Source: Fusarium oxysporum f. sp. lycopersici 4287 | Taxonomy: Eukaryota; Ascomycota; Sordariomycetes; Hypocreales; Nectriaceae | Direction: 5' to 3' | Assembly: GCF_000149955.1 (NCBI RefSeq) | Contig: NC_030986.1 | Location: forward strand, 5,187,624 to 5,251,623 | Length of the DNA: 64,000 bases | Part shown: positions 23,821-36,747 of the stretch, one piece after another | Layout: every line of letters starts with the position of its first letter | Position numbering within the stretch: the stretch's first letter is position 1 | The notes under the pieces: model-generated | The model's input: the letters and a program-made list of their open reading frames with translations, nothing else | The model's database searches: none | What the model was told of the DNA's origin: nothing | Made by a program: the position numbers and the translations under genes

Positions 23821-24809
23821 GATTATTTACTTGGCAGTCTTGGCTTTTGACATGTGGTATTAATAGTAGAATGGCATAGATACCTAGGTAGACACACGGC
23901 AGTTGAGATAAAACATGAAGTTCTGATCCGATATCACAAGGATGACGTCGTTGAGCTCTCACTGGCCTAATCCACTCTGACGAAAGAATGCGAAACCTTG
24001 ATTGCATCTGCACGTGCCAAAGGTCGAAAAACAATAGGGTCTTTGATATCATGAACTTCGATAATATTCCAGATAATCACATGATAGTGACACATGTACT
24101 ATGTATACCAATAAGAGAAAAGAATGTCGGTGCTCCTGGAGCCTCGCCCGTGTAGAAATTGATACAATGTTATCCACCAGAAGGTGACCAACAAAGACGA
24201 GACGGACGCGGACTATGATGGCCCTTGTTGTTCTAGCAACTACGACAATAAAAAGAAGCACAAAGAATTGTGAGACCTTTTTTCGTCGTTAAATCATCCT
24301 TCAGACTACTTCGTGCGGATAGTACAAAACGCACCGTCCGTAGAAGACCCTCCGTGAGGAAGACTCGTGGGAAGATTGAGTGACTGAAGGAAGAACGTTG
24401 CGGATAGAAACAGAAATGGACCTACCTTGTAACAAGACGCATGATTAGATCTTGAGATCGCGCCTTGTTGTGTCGCTCTGTGAGAGAGACTTGGAGAGAT
24501 AGTGAGAGAAGGGAAGATCGTGGTGAAGGAAAATTTGACGCGCCGGTTTTGGTGGTGGAGTTGAAATGTACGTACCCCACTGTTCGGTTGGCGGGCCACA
24601 GAACCCAGCCACCAAAAGATGCCGCATTTCAACTTGAATCCTTATTGGCTCAACAACTTACACCAGAACAATCACTGCTGGATATTACGTCTCACAGCAT
24701 AAACCTTAGTGGCTTGCCAAGATTGTATTATCTGCATCTATAAATACAGAAATCATGCGCGCCAGTGCATTTTGTCCCATGGACTTACTAGGTATGGCTA
24801 TCTATGCTT
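23821..24809. other. Malic enzyme promoter side and sugar porter 3' flank
   Basis: About 1 kb between two minus-strand genes. Plus-strand frames at 24465-24743 and 24755-24997 have no domain and run antisense to the transporter's 3' end. No RNA gene or repeat is seen. Confidence 0.4.
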
Positions 24810-26645
24810 CTAAGCGTTCTCGTGGTGAGATGGCCTTGTGTCAATCTCTCCATCCTCCACCAACGCCTTCTCAGCCTTCAAAGCGTCAACCTCTAGCTCG
24901 ATTCCGAGACCAACATCTCGGCGCGCCTCATCCAGCATCTTTGCGTCCTCTTCACCAGTGTGGCTTCCGAAGACCCGGTCCATATCCTCGAGAGTAGCAC
25001 CCTTCGTTTCTGGAAGACAAAAGTACAGCCAGACCATACTGCATGCCAAGAAAACGGCAAAGAAGATGTAAGTGCCCCATTCGAGAGTCTCAAACATTGG
25101 GGGCACGTAAAAGGCAACAGCAAAGTTGTTGAGCTAGAGTCACTGTTAGTTATCGTCATCCCATAAGCGAGATGGGAATACGTACCCAGTTACTGGAGGC
25201 ACCAATCGAAGAACCCTTGGATCGGATAGACAGAGGGAAGATCTCGGCAACAAGAGTCCATGACACAGGACCCCAAGTAGCTCCAAAAGCTCCAACGTAG
25301 AGCCAGATGAAAGCCACGGCAACCCAACCTGCAGCACTATGCGTCTCCCAATCGTGCTGGAACTTGGCGACAATAATACCGGCGAGAACCATGGAGATAA
25401 GCATGACGATGGATCCAACATAAAGCATGGGCTTTCGTCCAACCTTGTCGATGATCGCCATCGCAGGTAAAGTGAAGACGAAGAACACAACGCCCGTAAC
25501 TCCCGTCGCCAATAGAGCCTGCGTTCCTCCGGTAAGACCTAGACTTTCAAAGACTTGGCTGGCATAGTAGATGATCGCGTCGATGCCCGACCACTGCTGC
25601 CAGAACATAACCAGCCAAGCTGTAGCAACTCGTTTGAAGTTGTCCTTGGTGCGGAAGATCTGATAGTACTGAGCAAACTGGGCCATCCAGACACTGCCCT
25701 GCTCTTTAGCAGCCAGATTGGGGAAGTTCTTGGCGAATGCGCGCTGTTCAAAGAGAGCCTCTGCCTTGATCTCCTTGTACTCCACCTGAATGAGCTCGTG
25801 CTCGATGGGAAGGTTGCGAAGGTAGGACAGTGTCTTGAGAGCCTCCTCATCACGACCCTGCTTGACGAGCCAACGTGGGGAAAATGGCAACCACCAGATT
25901 CCAAGAGCGAGAAGAACAGCAGGGATTCCTTGGATGATGGATGGGAGCATCCATGCGAGGTTACTTTGGCCTTCTCCTGTGCCGCCGATGTAGTTGCTGC
26001 CGTATCCGATCCAGAATGAGAGCATGATACCGAGGATAGTGCAGAATTGGTAGAAGGAGACGAGGAAGCCACGGAGTTCGGGAGACGATAATTCGGCGTT
26101 GTAGAGAGGACTAAAGAGACGTCAGCCAGACACGACTTTTTAGTATTGGGTAATAGTTAGGACTTACCCAACACCACTGAAAGTGCCTGCTCCGATACCA
26201 GTGAAGAATCGACCAGCATAGAGCATAGAAGCATTATCCTTGGTTCCTTCGATATACAAATAACTACCAAGAATAACCCAGCAGCAAGCCATAAACATAG
26301 TATACTTTCGTGAGTAGACTTCACCAAAGACACCAGCGGACAACGAGCCCAAAATACCACCGAGCTGAAGGATCGAGGTGAGCCAGCCAGTGGCTGAGGA
26401 CGAGTTGACGATAGAGGGGAAGTTTTCCTTGAAGCGATGCATCACCAGGGACTGGCCTAGGACACCTTGTTGGTAGCCATATTCGAAGCCGCCGAAGCTA
26501 GAATCGTTAGTGACAGATTGCATATGAGGATGTAGGAGACGAACGAGGCGAAGAGAGCGATGACGATGAGCTTGGGGTTCTTGGCGAGAGTCCTCCATCG
26601 GTTTTGGTAGGCGAGCTTCGTCCGCTCGTCAACTGTCGACTCCAT
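24810..26645 (-). CDS. MFS sugar porter (hexose/pentose transporter type)
   Basis: Exons (minus) 26545-26645, 26168-26497, 25186-26110 and 24810-25133 give 559 residues, the usual size for a 12-helix plasma-membrane sugar/H+ symporter. Family marks are SFGGFEYGYQQGVLGQS in helix 1, the loop GEVYSRKYTMF, LPFSPRWLVKQGR before the central loop, FWQQWSGIDAIIYYA in helix 7, DKVGRKPMLYVG, and PETKGATLEDMDRVFG after helix 12. Each splice joins motifs correctly (for example GVG-PLYNAELSSPELRG). The C-terminal tail is long and acidic. The substrate cannot be read from sequence. Two CreA-type sites lie about 220-250 bp upstream of the start, compatible with glucose repression. Confidence 0.92.
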
Positions 26646-28232
26646 GATGAATGAAGCTTGAATACAATCTATTCACCACCGTATAAACAAGAAGTGAAGT
26701 AGTTCAACCAAGCCACGAGGCAAGTACAAGTGTGATACTGTAGAACCAAGATCAACATTGGGAGAAGAATGGCCTTATATAACGAGCCACATTATTTCCA
26801 TCATCGACAATTTCATTGCCATTTCCAGCCATCAACTACATGGATCACAATGTTAAAGCTCCCCGCAACTAACAGCTCATGCCAATCCGGGGACCCCAGA
26901 TGCAACACGAAAAGATACAAATGACGATGTATCTTTATGGAGTAGCACTGCTAGGGTCGGTGAGACTCCGGCGATGGGATGGGGGTGCGTGGGATGTCCA
27001 TATTGGGAAAGACTTCTGTATATGGCAATATCAAGCACTTCGGAATTATAGCCTCATCTTGCCTGATGAGCGAGGATATTATGAGCACGATCTTTATGAT
27101 GATTAATTCACTACTAGAAATACAAGCTACGTTCAGGACGAGTATCGATACAGTCAGCAAGTCAGGCAATCATGCAACAAGAGATATTACCATATAAGAA
27201 TCCACAAAATAAGAATAATCGTATTGCAATCCATACAAGATCCATTTTCTTACTTGAGATGTTACATTGCAAAAGGCAATACCACATCAATCTGTCGGAG
27301 TGCCCCGACTTACACGGATGTTTTAGTGGGCAAGAGTTCGCCGAGCATTAAAGAAATCACGCGCTGTTACCAAGTTTTCTGACCAAGCAATGAATAGCAA
27401 ACATGCACTCTTTTTAAACGCTCGGGATCATGAAACACATTTCTTCCCCACATGTTTCCCCGGTATCAGTTTTGGCCCCGGTGTCGGCCCTGGCCATGAC
27501 GATCCCACATCTCTTCTCCAATGCCCAACATCCTCAGTGTATGTTCCTCCAGTTACAGTTTATCAAATTCAGACAAGTCGACTTAACACCGACTGTCCTT
27601 GGCGTCGGCAGATGAGCCTTGTATCATATGAGGCTCAACTGGGAATATTGATCCGCAAGTACATGGATGCTGATGCTAGGCAGAAGGATTCTCTGGGTTA
27701 ACACTGGGTAGAAACAGGGGCCAAGCAATTGGAAGTGCTTGTGACTTACATAACTCCATGGAACAGTGTACATATACCTTGCCCATTTACACGACGAAGA
27801 AGAAAATGGCTTCATCAGTAGATTGAATGGAAGAATGTTCATCGAGCACACCTAGTCTCAAGGAAATTTAATACGAGAAGCCTCCAGCCACGTCTGTTCG
27901 CTGGAGGTTACTGCATGGCTCGCCTATGCTACCCTACATATTTGATGGCGGCTTCGGGGAGCAAGAAAACCTTGAACTTCTGTCATAAGTAACAAAAAGA
28001 TTTTGGTGAACTTAGTGTAGACTCAGGAGGCGTTTAGATCAGTTATTTTTATCAATTAGAGTAAAGTCCTGAAGTTTTTTGAGATGCGCTTATTTCCAGC
28101 TTTCGTCTTGTAACCCCGGATTTCGCTAAAATGTCCGACGCGTGTGTGGCGGTTAAAAGTGCCTCTTTTGAGTTCGGGAATAAACTTCTGTTGGGTATCA
28201 CAGTTAAAGATGGAGTCTAGGTAGGCAGGAGT
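26646..28232. other. Sugar porter promoter side, otherwise empty 1.6 kb
   Basis: The left end is the transporter's 5' flank. A frame at 27390-27701 (103 codons, plus) includes a Pro/Gly-rich stretch but has no domain, and I do not call it. The word ATCAATTAGAGTAAAGTC near 28053 resembles part of the repeat near 29857-29881, so repeat debris may begin here. Confidence 0.4.
26861..26892. promoter_or_regulatory. Two CreA-type (SYGGRG) sites upstream of the sugar porter
   Basis: CCCCGC (26861-26866, reverse GCGGGG) and CCGGGG (26887-26892) both fit the CreA/Mig1 consensus and lie 26 bp apart, 216-247 bp before the ATG. The motif is short, so chance occurrence is possible. Confidence 0.35.
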
Positions 28233-28333
28233 AAGAAAACCTCTAACATAAAGGCAAGATATTAAAAGTAACTAGTCTAAGGTTTACTAAAACTATGCTA
28301 AATTTACCCGAGACTTTTCATCATTTAGGACAG
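28233..28333. repeat. Left diverged direct repeat flanking the long Fic gene
   Basis: It shares AAGAAAACNTCTAAC, TCTAA, CTATNCTAAATTT and ATCATTTAG, in the same order and orientation, with 29752-29881 about 1.5 kb away. The last 14 or so codons and the stop of the Fic gene lie inside this copy. Confidence 0.6.
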
Positions 28334-29465
28334 ATACCCTAAGTTTTGTTGCCTCCTTTAGCCTAAGCATGCTATCACGGGCATGTTGTAGTGTGAAAAA
28401 CGCGAGGTGCGCCATACTTTGCGCCACGGCGATGCGCAAATACTCTCGTCGATCTCTGCCGTCCTGCCCGATGCTGACGATGGGACACCCACCGCCGTAC
28501 TTAATGAGGAGAGTGTTAAGAATAAGACGGCATGTCCTGCCGTTGCCGTCTCCAAAGGGATGGATGTTAACAAACTGGTGGCAGTACTTACTTGCAAGCG
28601 CTACCGGGTCGATTTGTCCTTTGTTCGTAGCCTTCTTGATATCGGACTCTAGTTCCTCTATCATGTCGCGCATCGCAATGCGGACCTTGCTATGGTCCAT
28701 GAAGACATGAGAACCACATCGGACATTCCATAACCGGTACCGTCCACTGTATACGTTCCAGGATATATGTTCGCTGATTTCGATTTTATATGTCAGGTCA
28801 CCATGAGCTTGCACGATGATATCCTCAGATAAGTCCCTGCCGTTGATGCAGACTTGCTCGATCATGAACCGGGCAGCCTTGGCGTGTTGAACGATCTCTC
28901 GGTAACTTTGAAGGATATCGGCGTGTATGCAAGGTAAGTCGTTATTCGAGAGATAAATTTCGAGTTGTTCGTAATCTGGGTCACGTTCGCTAATCTCTTC
29001 GGGAGGCTCTTTGCCTCCTCGGAAGACGTCTTTGCAGAGCTTTAGTGTGATGTCGAGACCTCCGCCAACATTCTCGATCATATTGGACCCATAGACCATG
29101 CGAGCGAGTTCATCTATGATATGTTCGTCAAGGTCAGACTTATCTTCAGACTGTTCCAGCCCTTCTTTGACATCTGTAATGTGCCTGCGTAGTTCCTGGT
29201 GAAGTTCTTTGGGGCTCTTTTGCAGGATGTTATACTCATAAGCGTCGTCATCCATGTTGATAACAAGGGCTTCTTTACTAAGAGGAGATAACATGCGCCG
29301 AATGGATCGTCCAAGATGGTTATCCAAAATGTAATCATCTGGATCATCAAAGAGGGCATCGAACCTTTGTCGCTTAGGAGCGGGTGTCTTTCCGGTATGG
29401 TTGTTCTCGTTTTGAAGACCTTCAAAGGGGCCCTGGGACATGCTTTTTCGTTTATGATTGGGCAT
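28293..29465 (-). CDS. Fic/Fido-domain AMPylase-like protein, motifs intact
   Basis: Single exon, 390 residues. The FIC loop is canonical, NIHPFGDGNGRTCR at 300-313, with catalytic His302 and Arg313. The alpha-inhibitory motif SNMIEN at 127-132 supplies Glu131, which in family members blocks productive ATP binding until relieved. A flap-like YSGRYRLW lies near 239. By family knowledge such proteins AMPylate, and some deAMPylate, protein Ser/Thr/Tyr; the target here is unknown. The first 110 residues are extra relative to the shorter paralogue and include basic patches (HKRKS, APKRQRF) that look like a bipartite nuclear signal, then an acidic, coiled-coil-prone stretch. There is no signal peptide or membrane helix, unlike animal FICD. 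The gene is enclosed by direct repeats and its stop codon lies in one of them. Confidence 0.9.
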   Translation of the reverse strand: MPNHKRKSMSQGPFEGLQNENNHTGKTPAPKRQRFDALFDDPDDYILDNHLGRSIRRMLSPLSKEALVINMDDDAYEYNILQKSPKELHQELRRHITDVKEGLEQSEDKSDLDEHIIDELARMVYGSNMIENVGGGLDITLKLCKDVFRGGKEPPEEISERDPDYEQLEIYLSNNDLPCIHADILQSYREIVQHAKAARFMIEQVCINGRDLSEDIIVQAHGDLTYKIEISEHISWNVYSGRYRLWNVRCGSHVFMDHSKVRIAMRDMIEELESDIKKATNKGQIDPVALASKYCHQFVNIHPFGDGNGRTCRLILNTLLIKYGGGCPIVSIGQDGRDRREYLRIAVAQSMAHLAFFTLQHARDSMLRLKEATKLRVSVLNDEKSRVNLA

Positions 29466-29609
29466 CTTGGTACTGTGGAAAGGAGCTTGTATATGAGGTG
29501 GCAGAAAGTGTTGGCGAGTATAAAGAAGAAGAAAGGTAGAAAGTTGGATCGGAGTGGGGGGGAAAGGGTCCCCTTTATACCTGAAGTGACTCTAAAGTTA
29601 TAAAAGTTT
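29466..29609. other. Upstream flank of the long Fic gene
   Basis: A purine-rich leader (29520-29570) and TTTATACCTGAAGT near 29574 resemble the corresponding region above the short Fic gene. This is probably the promoter. Confidence 0.4.
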
Positions 29610-29680
29610 ACCCAAACCTTATTACTTTATTGAATATTAGCCATGCCTACCTAAACTTATATAACGTTATTGAATATTGG
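29610..29680. repeat. 40-bp imperfect tandem duplication upstream of the long Fic gene
   Basis: TTATTGAATATTAG (ending 29640) and TTATTGAATATTGG (ending 29680) are 40 bp apart, each preceded by an ACC(C/T)AAAC(C/T)T word. It is AT-rich, like the array upstream of the other Fic gene but of different sequence. Confidence 0.5.
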
Positions 29681-29751
29681 TTTTTTGTCCGAGCTACGGC
29701 CCCAAAGTAGGATATCACTTATCAGGGCTGCTCGAAACCCAGGGGAGGATC

Positions 29752-29881
29752 AAGAAAACTTCTAACCGTAAATCAAAGCGCTAAAAAAGATTTATCTAAA
29801 GATATACCAAATCTATACTAAATTTGAGTATGGTTTTTATTAGAATTACCTAGGTCTTCTATCATTTAGAGTAGAAATCAG
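29752..29881. repeat. Right diverged direct repeat flanking the long Fic gene
   Basis: This is the counterpart of 28233-28333, with about 29 extra bases between the AAATTT and ATCATTTAG words. It contains no gene. The two copies with the Fic gene between them look like an old repeat-bounded insertion or duplication; no inverted termini or target duplication could be found. Confidence 0.6.
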
Positions 29882-30296
29882 AAGCTTTCGTGCTTCCACC
29901 AGGCTACTCGAGATAGACTAATACAGTAATGGCAATGGCCATAGAAGTGACCCTTACCATAGGTCTTCGGACAGTCTTGAAGTTTCAAAAGCTTAATTCT
30001 TATAGCCATATCAAACTATCATACAGGTATTAGTGCATTGAGAGGAGAAGTCACATATTCCGTTTACGACCGTCGAGGCCTTAAGATCTCGCGATATGTA
30101 CAGTTGTATATTCAGATGGCCTATGAACAGCGACTTTCGAATCAAAGAGTGTCCCCAAATTCCTCCAATATCCGCCTTCATAATCTTGTAGTCATTCTCA
30201 ATCTCATATATACTCATCGTTCCCAACCCTCATCCTCCTCTTGGATCAAGGTCTCACAACAGACATCCATCGTCTCTTTTGGTGATGTTAAAGCGC

Positions 30297-31597
<1,301 letters not shown>

Positions 31598-34500
31598 TGT
31601 GAAGATACAAAGGATCAGAGGCAGAACAAGAGACGATTGGGGATGCTTGTGTGTGGATGAGACTGAGGGTGATGATGATGAAAAGGTAAGTTGTTTTGAG
31701 GAGGAGGACAACACGTCTTATATAGATCTGATCTATGTTGCTAGGCGACTGCTTCAATAACAATATGGATGGGCTGATACGGGGTTCGTATGTTGAGTTC
31801 ATGAAGTCACCTCTGCCAGCCATCCGCAGCCATGATACATGGTAACGTTAGCTATCATTGTGGTGGCAGAAGTATATCGAACGGTTTGTGGAGAGAGACT
31901 TTGTTCTTTGGTGCCCCCCCTGAAGTCAAAAGCCCAACAGCCGGAGATTCTCAACCCCAGCTTACAGAGTGCAGGGTTTGTAAGGTGCAAATCTGCAAGT
32001 GTCTTGCATCTATTCCCAGACATGATGTCCCATCAAGACACAATCGAAGGGATAATTTTCATCAGCTTCCTCTTGCGGCGACAACCGACAGATTTACGTA
32101 GCGTCTCGCCATCGTCTTCAGCAACGCCAGACAAAAAGAGGAAGGCGAGATGCGATGCATCGAGGCGGCAGAAGCTCTGAGAGGCGACTCAGGATAACGA
32201 GAGTGCAAAAGTTCTTGAGAATGCAAGAAGCAGGTCGGTGGGCCTGGCATCAAGGCCAAGAAGGATGCATGGGACTTTCATCGTAACGAATACCTTGATG
32301 ATAGAGCACCAGGATATCATAATGGGTCTCAATTGACTTCCTGAACACAACCGGCTTGTCTCACAACTTATGAACAACAATACGTTGACGGAATTCGATT
32401 GCATGTGATGAGACATGGTGTGAGGAATAAGGAGGCTACCATCAATAACCTTGGCTATAGTTGGGTGTATTCAGGATCTGTTCAGTGGAACTCCCTGCCG
32501 TCAATCATGATCGACATGGCACTAAGAAAACAACCCTCCAACAAGTTACTCCTAAAGATCAACCAAGTAGTCTCGGCCTAGCCTCATATCTCGATCTTGG
32601 CAGTGACTGCCGGTATCCAGAACTCCTCAGATGATAATGGGGAGCGGCCCGAGGGGGAAGGCAAATGCCTTCTAGTCCCTGATTGGAGGCAGGAAACAGG
32701 AACATAGCCAGTCGGAATCATGGATCGGCCCGTAGAAGATGCATAAATCCTAGTTCGAGGTGTTTATCGTCAGAGGCTTGGTGAATTGATAGTCGAAAGA
32801 AGTCGAGCGGGAAGTTAGTGAACTGCCTGATAAAGCAACTATGCTTCTCCGCAACTCCAGCATAGCCAAAGCAGGCTAGACATTGCCCCTTGATGACCTA
32901 GCCCTACCGATGACAACAGCCGTGCGGGAAGGGTTTCACACCAAGAGCTATGCTGCAACTTGAATAGAGGTTCCAGTCATAGATGAGCATCAAATCAACT
33001 TCCTCTTTGGGACACTATGTCCGAGTAGGTGCGTATCGTTGCCGCCGCTGGCCTCGCAGGACAAGACACTGATTCGAATGCTCATTTTCGCTGGAGGCTG
33101 ATACAGTGAGGCTAAGTTGTAGGGAAAGCACCCTTGCTTAGCCTCATGATTCTATGTCTCGAAGCCCACGGGAGGATGAAAAGGAGGGCAGCGTGATTTG
33201 ATGCGAGGGGTTGGAGTGCACTCCTTACAGAAGTCTTAGATGATCTATATCGATTGTCTCAAACGTTGCAATGAAGATATCGAGATGGTAACAAAGCGAT
33301 CAAAGCCTGGTATTTGGTATCCCTGTTCATTGAATCTGTCGTAATCTACATTCCATCGAGTTTGCGCCGGCGAATAGATATCCTGAGTAGTTGTAAAGTT
33401 GAAGTTTCCCACTGTAAGGCCTGGGTGGAGTTGATAGACTAATAGAGGGGCCGGAGATGCCACGGGCAAAAGCCAAGAGTGGGGAAATAGATCAACCAAT
33501 GAGAAGTAGCGGAAGGAGTAAACGGGTTGTTGGTTCTTTCCTGTCTTACCTGTCTGCAGAGATAAAGATTTGTGGCTTGGACCCAGCAGGTGCATTGACG
33601 CACCCCAGAAGTCTAACTTACAACAACAACAACATCATCATCAGGCTTCACAATCACTTGTTCAAGGGTGAGGCCAAGACACTTTAACCCCTGCAGAGAC
33701 ACGGAGATTTTCACTACCCGTTAGCGCCTTCCTTCCCGTGCCAGTTTAATTCTAACCATAATTCTATTCCATTCTACCTATCGAAGCCTGATTTAGGGTG
33801 CTAATCTCGAGTCCCTTTTAGGTATCTGCCCAACCTTGGTCAAGGCCAACCTCAGTAATGAATGGACCCCGCTCTATCTTCACATCTCATGACCCTTGCT
33901 CATGCATTCGACTAATCAATCAATTAGCCCTTATCAGCACCGCATGATGCTATCAGAACAAAAGTACCTGTCATGTTCTTGGATAGTACCTATTCTAATG
34001 TGTTGCATTAGGTTATCGGTCAGCCAAGACCTACGTATCATTCTTGTTCAATACCGAACTAGACTCCGAGTCCAGGCAACCCAACCCATTCGTGGAAACT
34101 ATCCGACAACACTCGCACGCCATCTTGTACAGCACTCGCTTATGGCCAAGGAACTTTTTGACTGGTCTAGCGATGTTTTGAGTCAGGAGACGCTGACAAC
34201 CCTGGTCGCTCTCAATAGCTTAGGAAGACCAGCAATTGGCTGCCATCATCGATACCCTGCTTTGAGCCTTTTCAATAACTGTCCAAGGCATACACATCAT
34301 ACTGCTTAGCGAATCTGTTTATTACTCCGTGACCACGCCGCACGATCGCCACGGCCCGCCGGAATCCTCTCGACAAAGGTTTACTACTGTTGCGAGGCTC
34401 AGGAACAACAGCAAGAGCTGAAACTGATCTTACGGCTATCAACCGAAGCTGGCTCTCGCAGTCATCCCTAAAACTGAAAGTAGACCACGCCGCTTTGACG

Positions 34501-36747
34501 TTTAAGCATCTATTAAGCTTTACGCCAAGTGGTGTCCTTTTGCCCTGGGCTAGTCTGAACTCAACTCATGGCTCAAACTTGATGCCACAAGGTAGCATCT
34601 GCTTTAACCACAAGAGTCCGTATGCAATATGGCACCTCTCTCACTTTGGATGAGATCATCGATGTGGCATGCCCGCTTCCTGTACCCTGAGGACCCTTGT
34701 CGCCGTTGAATCGACGAGTGTCGCCACTACATGAGATCCTGCCGCTAGGAAGACCTACCACAAAAGTACTTACGACCTTGATTACTTGAGCTCCTTCCTA
34801 GCTGGTCACTATTGTCTTCGAACCGAGAGCTATGTCACGATAAGGATCCCATATTGTTCAATATCGTCAGCAGGGAAAGTCGCCTGCGAGGCACCTCAAA
34901 ATCCATCCCACACAGCTTCGAGGCGACAGACTCCAACAAAGGTTCCCACATCCTGGAAGAGATCAGGCTTCCGAACATAGATAAGCGCCACGGTTAGCCA
35001 GCTATATGTGCGTTAAGTCTTTGAGGCAACCTGAGCGGTAGCAGTGATATCCAATCACGCAAGGCACGAGGCTTCCAAGACTTCTAGACTACTCTCGCCT
35101 TTCTATGGAGGGTGTTCTGCACACACCATTCGAGTTAAAGATCTTCGAAAACGTTCATGCATCTACTTCCATCAATACATACTTCTAGCTCTTCGCTCTT
35201 CTTCGATTAATCACTTACGACCATTCACAACAAGAAGTTGCTTCTGCTACCTTCCTGTTTACACCATAGTCGCCGAGATGCTGCATCAGCAGGATACAGC
35301 GCGTCTATCAGATGGTATCTGGTTTACGCTAGAACGTAGGGACACTGATCTTTCTTCGATTTCTCTGACCACAAGCAAGCTTTAGAGACTCTTCCACAGC
35401 TTCTACCATAACCAAGCCCCCCTTACTCAGTGATAGACCATATTTACAACTTAAGAAGCAAAACAATAAGGGGCTAGGCATTTCAAGCCTGTCTAAAGCT
35501 ATATGAATTTTCGAAATAGTAATCGTTGGGGCCGCTATTGACTTCCTTTGTTGTCTAGATCTTCATTATGGTCGCCCAGTCTTAGGTGTGCCATCAAGGT
35601 GCTTGAAAAGGGCGGCCGGCATGTTTTGATTGACTCTGAACATTCTCTCATAACCTACAATCTGTTACTGGCAAGTGAATCTGATTCAAACTCTGTTTGG
35701 AAAGCGGAAGTTGGGGATAAGGCCGACCCCATAACTTAGGGAGACATGGTCGGCCCGTGGAGTAGTCATACTTAACTTATCTAAGAGGAACCTCAATTCA
35801 AGATTCTAGTTCTAACTCCAATACTAGTTCTTGACGAGAGCAGGTAACCCTGATTTAACATTGGAGCCCTAGTACTGCAGTACGGTCTTCAACTTCAGCA
35901 TGAGATCCAAGTATTGAGATGCAATCCATCCCCTTGTCTTTGGAGATAGAGTTCTTAGGTAATGTTCATGACGCCCAATCACCGACGCAGCTTTTCTGAT
36001 GGTCTTACACGGAACTTGCATGAGGCAGTGATACGTTGTTATCTTGCCAACACGGCGTGTGGTAGTGAAGGCAGTGTGTAGTCGCATTGCTCCGCAAAAT
36101 GCTAGCTACACCTCCGGATATGCTGCTTCGTATGATCAGCGGCTCTTCACACACGAGATCATCGTCTTAATCATGTATGTTGCGTGCCACTGCGAAAACA
36201 AAACTCGAGACTCGCTAGCTCCCTCATCAGCACCCCCTCCTGTCCCTCAAGCTCATTAGTCCGAAACTTTCCCTTCCGACATTGATACTCGTCCATCATG
36301 CTTCAGTCAGGGAGTTGAGAGAAAAGAGAACATATCTGTGATTGACCGTATGGGTTCTGTCGGCCTTCAGCGCCAGTATCTCCTGAGGTGCATCCAATGC
36401 ACCAGTGCTCCCGAAAACACGATTCATGACCCAACTCTTTGCGATGCTGACTGACTATATCTCTTTATGTGTGAGCACCATCAGTCTCAACTGCCGGGCT
36501 TACAGCTACTGAATAGTAGTGCCGCTCTCTTGTGGTGTAAGAGTAGCAGCCCCTATTGGTCCTCATACCAAAAGGGAGCGGCACCTCACATTGCAAAGGA
36601 TATGCATTGTCAGCTCAACATGTTGGTACTTACGTCGACACTGAAACATCCAGGCTTTGTCACAGGTAACCTTAATTCAACTACCTCAAGCTGACATAGA
36701 CATACAGATATTTACCGACTCCTTTCCCACCATGTCTCTTCAAGCGA
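31598..36747. other. Gene-poor 5.1 kb
   Basis: It contains the protease promoter side at the left. Open frames up to 137 codons occur (for example 33896-34309 plus, 33245-33595 minus), but none shows a domain, signal peptide plus intron logic, or repeat-protein remnants. I see no transposase, reverse transcriptase or tRNA. The word TCGGCCCGT occurs at about 32725 and 35750 in the same orientation, preceded by ATGG, and an 8-bp inverted repeat lies at 35721-35755. Confidence 0.45.
35721..35755. repeat. 8-bp inverted repeat in gene-poor region
   Basis: GGCCGACC (35721-35728) and GGTCGGCC (35748-35755) are exact reverse complements separated by 19 bases. The function is unknown; it could be chance. 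Confidence 0.35.

Noticed and set aside
32700..35760. Repeated TCGGCCCGT words as termini of a transposon
   Set aside because: They are in the same orientation, only about 10 bp long, and no transposase or target duplication is visible.
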